From: Phycisphaerae bacterium
GTDB taxonomy: Bacteria; Planctomycetota; Phycisphaerae; Phycisphaerales; SM1A02
Assembly: GCA_002717655.1 (NCBI GenBank)
Contig: PBAY01000010.1
Location: 1-38,072, forward strand
Direction of reading: 5' to 3'
DNA length: 38,072 nt
Position numbers and translations under genes: made by a program. This document shows positions 8,371 through 14,672 of this stretch, piece by piece (the stretch's first letter is position 1; each line of letters starts with the position of its first letter). The notes under the pieces were generated by a model. The model saw nothing but the letters and a program-made list of their open reading frames with translations, did no database searches and was not told where the DNA came from.

Positions 8371-9398
8371 TGGAATCTCTTGGACTGTATCTGTCTGAAA
8401 AAGGCTGGATCCCCGACGCCTCCATTCGCAAAGGCATCCGACGATTGTGCCGTGAACGCCAAAGCCAGGGGCCCGCTACCGAGGAACTTCAAGGATGGAT
8501 TGATCAACACATCGACACGATGAATTCCAGTCCGATCGCGATCCTTCAGGATGCTGCGAACACTCAGCATTATGAAGTACCTGCCGAGTTCTTCCATCAT
8601 TGCCTGGGACCCCGACTCAAGTACAGCAGCTGCCTCTGGGAGCCGGGTGACACGCTCGCTGATGCGGAAATCCGTGCCCTTCAAGCCACGACCGAACATG
8701 CTGACCTCCATGATGGTCAGGAGATTCTTGAACTTGGCTGCGGCTGGGGCTCGTTGACACTGTGGATGGCGGAGCAGTTCCCGAATGCCAGAATCACCGG
8801 CGTCTCAAACAGCCATGGTCAACGGGAGTCCATCGAACACAAATGTAGGGAACGAGGCCTGCAGAACGTGCAGATCATCACAGCCGATGTAAACCAGTTC
8901 CAGTCTGAGCAGAAACACGACCGGGTCGTCTCCATCGAGATGTTCGAACACATGAGAAACTGGCGTGCGCTGCTTCAGCGAATCAGAGGCTGGGTGCATG
9001 ATGATGGACGTCTGATGATCCACGTCTTCTGCCATCGCCACACACCCTACTTCTTCGAGGATCGGGGATCCGGAGACTGGATGGCGCGGCATTTCTTCAG
9101 TGGCGGCCTGATGCCATCACTCGATCTGCCCCAGCACTTCACCGCCGACTTCGAGGTTGAGCAGTCCTGGGAATGGGACGGTACGAACTATGAGCGGACA
9201 GCCAATGCGTGGCTGGAATGCCTGGATGAAAATCGCCAGGCCGCCATGGCCTGCCTGAAGTCCTCTGAAAGCGGCGTGAAAGCCTCCGTTGCCTTGCAGC
9301 GTTGGCGCATGTTCTTCATGGCCTGTGCCGAGCTTTTCGGACTTGATGAAGGCCAATCATGGCTCGTGGGCCACTACCGGCTGGCTCCCGCCAGCTGA
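8367..9398 (+). CDS. Second CFA/coclaurine N-methyltransferase-like methyltransferase
   Basis: This 343-residue class I SAM methyltransferase is a distant relative of the CFA synthase two genes upstream. HYEVPAEFF (68-76) replaces the HYDLGNDFF motif and LGPRLKYSSCLW (80-91) follows. The SAM loop is LELGCGWGS (121-129), followed by TGVSNSHGQR, and the VSIEMFEHMRNW block is near 190-201. These features resemble the coclaurine N-methyltransferase branch and its bacterial homologues. It lacks the C-terminal YCEAGF Cys motif of true CFA synthases, so it may act on a different acceptor, such as a nitrogen headgroup, an oxidised acyl chain or a small molecule. It is the last gene of the six-gene overlapping series; 41 nt separate it from the MscS gene. 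Confidence 0.85.
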   Translation: MMESLGLYLSEKGWIPDASIRKGIRRLCRERQSQGPATEELQGWIDQHIDTMNSSPIAILQDAANTQHYEVPAEFFHHCLGPRLKYSSCLWEPGDTLADAEIRALQATTEHADLHDGQEILELGCGWGSLTLWMAEQFPNARITGVSNSHGQRESIEHKCRERGLQNVQIITADVNQFQSEQKHDRVVSIEMFEHMRNWRALLQRIRGWVHDDGRLMIHVFCHRHTPYFFEDRGSGDWMARHFFSGGLMPSLDLPQHFTADFEVEQSWEWDGTNYERTANAWLECLDENRQAAMACLKSSESGVKASVALQRWRMFFMACAELFGLDEGQSWLVGHYRLAPAS

Positions 9399-9439
9399 CT
9401 CGACATCCCGTCGCTCAAGGGGGTACCGTATCCCCCACT

Positions 9440-10642
9440 ATGATCACCACGCCCCTCTCAACGCTGGCTGCTGCCGCAGCATCTCCGTCAACCAATGCCA
9501 CCAGTGACTTCGACCTGGCGAAGTCGATGAGTGACGTACAGAACTGGTTCACGAACTTCATCGAGACCAGACAGGACATCTTCATCCCCTGCCTGATCGT
9601 CATCGGTATCGCGCTGATTGCTCATTTCGTGGTCGGCTGGGCCTTGCGTCGGTACTCGAAACGACTTTCAAAGGGTGGATTCAACTGGACCGTGATCATT
9701 GCCTCCAGCCTTTCAGCGCCTGCTGGGCTTGCCATCTGGGTCATTGCGGCAACCATGGTCATCCGCATGCTGCTGGCTCCGGATCCACAACAAGCCGAGG
9801 TCGCCATCTACACGGCGCGCATTGGACAGATAAGACTTGGGCTGATCCTGATTCTGTTCGCCTGGTTCCTCGTCAGAACCGTGCGGAGAATGGAAGTCAA
9901 ACTTGCCGAGCATGCGAAGGAGTCGGATCGACTTGATCTGACGGCTGTGCATGCCGTGGCCAACTTCGTCGTGGTCTTCATCTGGCTGATGACCATTCTG
10001 ATCGCGGCTCAGTCCTATGGCATGAACATGAGTGCCATTCTCACCCTTGGTGGTGCCAGTGCCTTCGCACTCTCCTTCGCCTTTCAGGATGTCTTCAAGA
10101 ACCTGTTTGGCGGCGTCATGATTCTCTTCTCACGACCCTTCCGGGTTGGTGACTCTGTGACACTCTCAGGAAAGAGCCTTTCGGGATCAATCGAGAGAAT
10201 CGGGATCTATCAGACCGTGATGCGAGGATGGGACCATATCCCCATCGTGATCCCCAACTCGATGTTCCTCACCAACCCGATCATGAATGTCTCCCAGATC
10301 ACCCAGCGCAAGATCTCATTCAATATCGGGATTCGCTATCAGGACTTCGATCAGATCCAGCCCATCGTGAATGACATCAAGAGCTGTCTCGAGGCTCACG
10401 ACAAGGTGGATGAAAACGCGCTGCTGAGGGTCGTCTTCAACAACTATGGCGACTCAAGCCTTGACATGACCATCACCTTCAATACACAGCCTGGTGCCAG
10501 TGGTGGCGATGCCGCGGCCATTCAGGAAGAACTGATGATCAAGGTCGGAGAAATCGTCTCCAGGCATGGAGCCGACTTCCCGTTCCCCACGCAGACACTC
10601 GATCTCACCGGTCCGATTGAAATCAAGAACGCCGGAAGCTGA
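9440..10642 (+). CDS. MscS-family mechanosensitive ion channel
   Basis: This protein (about 400 residues) is a small-conductance mechanosensitive channel that releases solutes when membrane tension rises. Hydrophobic helices occur near residues 47-70, 92-112, 129-147 and 170-190. The Gly/Ala-rich pore helix follows (GGASAFALSFAFQDVFKNLF, about 204-223), then the beta domain with RPFRVGD (232-238) and VIPNSMFLTNP (270-280). The C-terminal alpha/beta vestibule is present. The first 25 residues are Ala/Ser/Thr-rich. I chose the ATG at 9440; an open frame extends to 9359 but would overlap the methyltransferase gene by 40 nt and adds an uncharacteristic basic segment. Its closeness to the lipid operon suggests co-expression. 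Its stop lies 8 nt from the stop of the converging esterase gene. Confidence 0.92.
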   Translation: MITTPLSTLAAAAASPSTNATSDFDLAKSMSDVQNWFTNFIETRQDIFIPCLIVIGIALIAHFVVGWALRRYSKRLSKGGFNWTVIIASSLSAPAGLAIWVIAATMVIRMLLAPDPQQAEVAIYTARIGQIRLGLILILFAWFLVRTVRRMEVKLAEHAKESDRLDLTAVHAVANFVVVFIWLMTILIAAQSYGMNMSAILTLGGASAFALSFAFQDVFKNLFGGVMILFSRPFRVGDSVTLSGKSLSGSIERIGIYQTVMRGWDHIPIVIPNSMFLTNPIMNVSQITQRKISFNIGIRYQDFDQIQPIVNDIKSCLEAHDKVDENALLRVVFNNYGDSSLDMTITFNTQPGASGGDAAAIQEELMIKVGEIVSRHGADFPFPTQTLDLTGPIEIKNAGS

Positions 10643-10650
10643 TGTCTCGA

Positions 10651-11730
10651 TCATCTCTGTTCAAGCATCGGCTTGAGTACTTCAATGAAGGCATCGGCCT
10701 GTTGACGGAATCCCAGATCAGTGGGATGCGACCCATCAACCGTCGCATCACCTGATGGATCCAGCAACTTGTCTCCTTCGAGATAGTAAAGCTGTGTGAT
10801 CCCATCCGACTTGAGTTGAATCATGGCCTCCTTCAAGGCCTTTCGATTCTCTTCATTGCGCGTCCGACGACCCGAATTGACATGAACATCCGCATAGGTC
10901 CGATCCTCGACGAGCAGAATCGGCGTTTCAGGACGCAAGGATCGCAACCGTTTCACAAATGGAACCGCACGAGCCGCTGTCGATTCACCGGTGAGATTCG
11001 GAAGACAGTCGACCACGTAGATGGCCGCATCGATCTCCGCCATCAAATCGGCGATCTCGAGATCCATGGTTCCATTGCCTGAGAATCCAAGATTGATGAC
11101 TTCCCGATTGAGATCGCGCCCAACAATGGCCACATGAGTCATGCCCGGGCGGGATGCACACGCACCATGGGTGATGGAGGTCCCATAGAACAGAATCGGC
11201 TTTTCACCTTCGGGCCTGCCATCCATGGGTTCGATTGCATGACCTTCGGGAATCCCTACTTCGACCGACTTCACACCGTTGTACAGCGGCAGATAGATCA
11301 TCCAATCGCGCATGACCGGATCCAGTCCCGAAACCAGCCGTGCCTGATTCTCGACCCCCGCCACCCTTGGCGTATTCGCCCATCGCCACTGGTTGCCGTC
11401 ATGGACATACAGATCCAGTCCACTGACGCCAGTCGCAGGCATGTGAAACATCTCAAGTCGATCGGAAGTGAGCGACCACTTCGCATGCAGCTCAGGCGCA
11501 TCGGTTCTGAAACGCAGAATGATTCCTGCAGATTGACGGGACAGGTTCCATACCTTGTCCCGTACCACACCCTCACTTCGAGCAGGCAGCCGATCCCACG
11601 GGTCCTTGGTGTCCGACCAGGCCTGTCCTTCGACCTGCAGTTGCTGGCCATCGGTCCACATCATCTCCGGCTTGGCATCCTGCATCGCAAGAACCAGTGT
11701 CATCAATGCAGCTTCAATCAACATGATCAT
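10651..11730 (-). CDS. Secreted SGNH hydrolase with N-terminal GxDLY domain
   Basis: This protein of about 359 residues combines a GxDLY domain (GLDLY at about 104-108) with a C-terminal SGNH/GDSL hydrolase (Lipase_GDSL_3 type). Catalytic blocks: GTSITHG with Ser185, GFSGNG with the oxyanion Gly, CLPNLTG with Asn245, and DGSHPTDLG with Asp332 and His335. A hydrophobic signal segment starts at Met1 (ATG at 11730; ATG 11724 also possible). Earlier in-frame codons would overlap the upstream gene further, and the 17-nt overlap chosen here is compatible with coupling to the M14 fusion gene. SGNH enzymes remove acetyl or other ester groups, often from carbohydrates. An extracytoplasmic esterase is well supported; the substrate is not. 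Confidence 0.87.
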   Translation of the reverse strand: MIMLIEAALMTLVLAMQDAKPEMMWTDGQQLQVEGQAWSDTKDPWDRLPARSEGVVRDKVWNLSRQSAGIILRFRTDAPELHAKWSLTSDRLEMFHMPATGVSGLDLYVHDGNQWRWANTPRVAGVENQARLVSGLDPVMRDWMIYLPLYNGVKSVEVGIPEGHAIEPMDGRPEGEKPILFYGTSITHGACASRPGMTHVAIVGRDLNREVINLGFSGNGTMDLEIADLMAEIDAAIYVVDCLPNLTGESTAARAVPFVKRLRSLRPETPILLVEDRTYADVHVNSGRRTRNEENRKALKEAMIQLKSDGITQLYYLEGDKLLDPSGDATVDGSHPTDLGFRQQADAFIEVLKPMLEQR

Positions 11731-13252
11731 GTGCCCCTTCCGTAACCGGCAGAAGATCCTTCGCGTTGTCTGACTCAATATTTTCTGGAACCAGTTCGGG
11801 TTCCGTGGCAGCCCAGCCCAATGCTGTCACGAGCAGATCATGCAGACCACTGGTCTGTTCCGGATGTGGGCTGAACAGGACCACCCGACCGTCACCGAAT
11901 GGTGCCGCCACGATCGCCGGCGTATCCACCATCGTTTCCGGATCAGCACCATTCTTGCCAATGCCGGTTCGATACCAGGCCAGTACCTCAGGTGTCGGAT
12001 GGCTGCCTGTTTCACTTGGCACCATCAACGGCCCCTGGGCGAACTTGATCTCCAGCTCCTGCTCGTTCCGGCCCAGAACCGATTGTCCTTCCGAAGTCAA
12101 TTCAATCCGGACCATGCCCTTCCCACGCCGCCAATGAGCACGGTCAAAGCTGTCCAGCCCGATGAGCTTGAGACCCCAGTCATAGTTGTTCAACGCCAGA
12201 TAGGCGCCTGCACAGACCCCGACATAGGCGCCGCCCTCATCAACGAATTCACGTACGGCTTCACGCCCCTCAGGGCCGATGGTCCGGCCCTGCCCACTGC
12301 CACTGCCGCCTGGAAAGATCACCGCATCGAACTGGTCCAGACATCCTTCATGGATATCCGCCGCGCCGACACGTACGACTCGGCTGTTCTCGAGTACGCC
12401 CTCGAATCGTCGTGATTGCGTCGCTGAACCTGATCCCTTGCCGTCATACAACGCAATCTTCATCTCGGAGACATCAGGACAGACCAGCCAGCCCGTACTC
12501 GCATCAGCCATGTCAAGATCTGCCAGCATCGCGGCGACCATACGACGATGTTGACGAGTTCGAGTAGAAACCGACTGATCCTTTGTCGTCGTTTCCAGAA
12601 TATGCGCATCGACCTCAAACTGCTCCGCTGCGGCCCTGACCAGACTTCCCTTGACCGCCGAGAACAAAGGAACGAAGACCCGGTCCTCAGCCGTGATCTC
12701 CTGATTCACGGCCTTGAGCATCACCGCCTGTTGAGCGTTGTCATTACGACGATGAGTGATGACTGAAGATCCAACACTTTTGGATCCGGCAGCCCGGAAT
12801 CCATAACCTTCATGAAGATCCAACAGCACATCGGGGTCATGCTTTCTGAGAAAATCCCAGATCCGGACCGCCTGCTCGTCCGTCACCACACTCGCTTCAT
12901 CAGGCGGAGGGAAGTGACGGTTGAGATCTCCTTCCACTCCTTCCAGACCAGGAACCCGTCGCTTGCGGACTTCGATGGCAGGAGGATTGCAGCGTGGCAC
13001 GACGATCAGCGTTCCACGTTTGACGGTCCAATCCGCGATCTGTCGAGCGGCAAGATATCCCGCAGGCTCATCCCCATGGATCCCGCCTGTGATCAAGACA
13101 CACGGACCAGGCTCATCGCTTTGATAGTGGTACCAACGGGTCTCGAAAGGTGTACCAGATGCGAGCAATCCCGTTGTTCGCTGGAAGGCCTGAGCCGCAC
13201 CTGACAGCATGATGATGCCGAGGCCAACGAGGAACAATCGCATCGAAATCAT
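11714..13252 (-). CDS. M14 zinc carboxypeptidase fused to a class I amidotransferase-like domain
   Basis: This 512-residue exported protein (signal peptide about 1-22, ending SGAAQA) has two enzyme-like halves. Residues about 25-250 form an M14/AstE-AspA-type zinc hydrolase: GGIHGDEPAG supplies His59 and Glu62, LDLHEGYGF supplies His147, and ILETTT gives the likely catalytic Glu220. Residues about 264-490 form a BPL_N-type glutamine-amidotransferase-like domain (KIALYDG, IFPGGSGSG, GVCAGAYLA with Cys347 at the elbow, and a late FSPHPE with His and Glu). M14 relatives trim peptides or deacylate amino acids; BPL_N function is unclear. Starts at 13270, 13252 and 13243 are all possible; 13252 leaves a short leader behind a good promoter match. 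The gene overlaps the SGNH gene downstream. Confidence 0.82.
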   Translation of the reverse strand: MISMRLFLVGLGIIMLSGAAQAFQRTTGLLASGTPFETRWYHYQSDEPGPCVLITGGIHGDEPAGYLAARQIADWTVKRGTLIVVPRCNPPAIEVRKRRVPGLEGVEGDLNRHFPPPDEASVVTDEQAVRIWDFLRKHDPDVLLDLHEGYGFRAAGSKSVGSSVITHRRNDNAQQAVMLKAVNQEITAEDRVFVPLFSAVKGSLVRAAAEQFEVDAHILETTTKDQSVSTRTRQHRRMVAAMLADLDMADASTGWLVCPDVSEMKIALYDGKGSGSATQSRRFEGVLENSRVVRVGAADIHEGCLDQFDAVIFPGGSGSGQGRTIGPEGREAVREFVDEGGAYVGVCAGAYLALNNYDWGLKLIGLDSFDRAHWRRGKGMVRIELTSEGQSVLGRNEQELEIKFAQGPLMVPSETGSHPTPEVLAWYRTGIGKNGADPETMVDTPAIVAAPFGDGRVVLFSPHPEQTSGLHDLLVTALGWAATEPELVPENIESDNAKDLLPVTEGAHDHVD

Positions 13253-13279
13253 GAAGTCCCGTTGTTTCATCACAGCCAC

Positions 13280-13308
13280 TGTATAAGAAGTACGCAGACA
13301 CAACTCAA
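13280..13308 (-). promoter_or_regulatory. Probable sigma70-type promoter for the M14 fusion gene
   Basis: On the minus strand TTGAGT (13308-13303) and TATACA (13285-13280) are separated by 17 nt, a good match to vegetative -35/-10 elements with ideal spacing. Transcription would start near 13273, favouring translation from 13252 or 13243 over 13270. The region also has to serve the divergent cupin gene. Confidence 0.45.
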
Positions 13309-13346
13309 AATACCGATGACAGAAAGCCCGCATACCGGTTCTGCAC

Positions 13347-13375
13347 TTGAAAACATCTGTAACGGTATCGATACT
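13347..13375 (+). promoter_or_regulatory. Possible promoter for the cupin-transporter pair
   Basis: TTGAAA (13347-13352) and GATACT (13370-13375) are 17 nt apart on the plus strand, just ahead of the AGGAG ribosome site (13383-13387) of the cupin gene. Transcription would start about 13382, giving a very short leader. The match is moderate. Confidence 0.35.
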
Positions 13376-13394
13376 GGCAGTCAGGAGTCCCAAG

Positions 13395-13763
13395 ATGCTG
13401 ATTCGACATGCAGATCCGTCAACCACCACCCCCGTCGAGATGGAGGGAGTCAAGGACGTCACCATGGAGGTGATGGTTGGCCGAGCAGACCACGCCCCCA
13501 ACTTCTCGATGCGACACTTCGTGGTCCAACCCGGTGGCCATACACCTCTGCATCAACATGATTATGAACATGAGGTGTTCATCGTCGAAGGCCAAGCAGA
13601 AGCCGAGTGTGCCGGCGAGACCCACACGGTCAAGGCTGGAGATGTCCTCTACGTGCCGGCCAATGACCTCCACCAATTCCGCAATACCTCCGATGCGCCG
13701 ATGCGATTTCTCTGTCTCGTTCCCGTGACATTCGATTGCGGAAAACCAACGCCAGGCAGCTGA
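13395..13763 (+). CDS. Small cupin-domain protein
   Basis: This 122-residue single-domain cupin carries the metal site in the usual two motifs: GGHTPLHQHDYEHEVFIVEG gives His53, His55 and Glu60, and PANDLHQFRN gives His93. The AGDVLYVP turn is also typical. The family ranges from dioxygenases and isomerases to sugar or ligand-binding regulators, and the sequence does not decide between these. The start at 13395 is fixed by AGGAG at 13383-13387, 7 nt upstream; an open frame reaching 13347 would overlap the promoter. The stop codon directly abuts the ATG of the EamA transporter gene, so the two are almost certainly one transcript, perhaps a sensor or enzyme with its exporter. Confidence 0.88.
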   Translation: MLIRHADPSTTTPVEMEGVKDVTMEVMVGRADHAPNFSMRHFVVQPGGHTPLHQHDYEHEVFIVEGQAEAECAGETHTVKAGDVLYVPANDLHQFRNTSDAPMRFLCLVPVTFDCGKPTPGS

Positions 13764-14666
13764 ATGCTGAAATTCAGCCTTCTCATCCTCGTAGGACTCC
13801 TCTGGGGAAGTCAGTACATCTTCGTCAAGCTGGCGCTGGTGGATCTTGATCCCTGGACGCTGACGTTCTGTCGACTTGGACTCGGAACGCTCTTTCTGGC
13901 AATCATCTGCCTGATCTTTCGCGCTGCTCCCGAATCAGAGGATCAGAGGATGTCGCGAAGCCCGTGGTGGCTCATCGCCATCATCGGCGTGCTGGAAGCA
14001 GGAGTCCCCGCCCTGCTCATCGCCTGGGGACAACAGTGGGTCGACAGCAGTCTGGCTGCGATTCTTCTGGGTACGACGCCACTGTTCACCATCGTGCTGT
14101 CCTGCTTCATTCTGGCTCATGAAAGGATCCGACCAGGACTCCTGATCTCCATTGCCGGAGGCTTCATCGGTCTGCTGCTTTTGTTCGGCCTGCGAATCCA
14201 ACTGGATGCCCCGCTTGATCCTGTTGCAGGTGCAGCCATTCTCATCGCGGCGATCTGCTTTGCCACAAGCCTGGTTCTCGTTGCAAGGGTCAAAGGACAT
14301 GCCACGCATGTCTTTGCACGTGATCTCATGTTCTGGTCGGCACTATTCATGTTGCCGATCTGGTTGATCCAGGGTCAGGAATTGAACAGCACACCCGGCT
14401 GGCCAGCCCTGATTTCCATTCTGTACCTTGCAACACTTGGAAGCGGCACAGTCTTCATCATCTATGTGAGGCTGGTCAGAATCGCTGGACCGACCTTTGC
14501 ATCGCTCTCCAACTATCTTGTCCCGGTCGTCGGAGTGGTTCTGGGAATCTGGCTTGGGCAGGAAGAGATCAAGGGGAGCGACTTCATTGCCCTGCTGATC
14601 ATCCTTGCAAGTCTGGCAGCCGCCCGACCTGGAATCTTCCAACGCAGAACAGATTCATCAACCTGA
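13764..14666 (+). CDS. EamA/DMT-superfamily transporter
   Basis: This 300-residue protein has about ten membrane helices arranged as two EamA repeats (about 5-140 and 150-290). It starts with LWGSQYIFVKLALVDLDPWTLTFCRLG, the typical helix 1-2 region of drug/metabolite exporters of the RhaT/YdcZ-like group, and contains ILLGTTPLFTIVLS and LSNYLVPVVGVVLGIWLGQE at the expected places in each repeat. Members export amino acids, metabolites or drugs. The ATG follows the cupin stop with no gap. The stop lies 6 nt from the stop of the converging serine hydrolase gene, leaving no room for a conventional terminator. The substrate is unknown. Confidence 0.9.
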   Translation: MLKFSLLILVGLLWGSQYIFVKLALVDLDPWTLTFCRLGLGTLFLAIICLIFRAAPESEDQRMSRSPWWLIAIIGVLEAGVPALLIAWGQQWVDSSLAAILLGTTPLFTIVLSCFILAHERIRPGLLISIAGGFIGLLLLFGLRIQLDAPLDPVAGAAILIAAICFATSLVLVARVKGHATHVFARDLMFWSALFMLPIWLIQGQELNSTPGWPALISILYLATLGSGTVFIIYVRLVRIAGPTFASLSNYLVPVVGVVLGIWLGQEEIKGSDFIALLIILASLAAARPGIFQRRTDSST

Positions 14667-14672
14667 TCGACT

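Noticed and set aside
9420..9437. GGGGG/CCCCC hairpin between the last methyltransferase and the MscS gene
   Set aside because: The stem is only 5 bp with an 8-nt loop and no T-run follows, so I did not call it a terminator.
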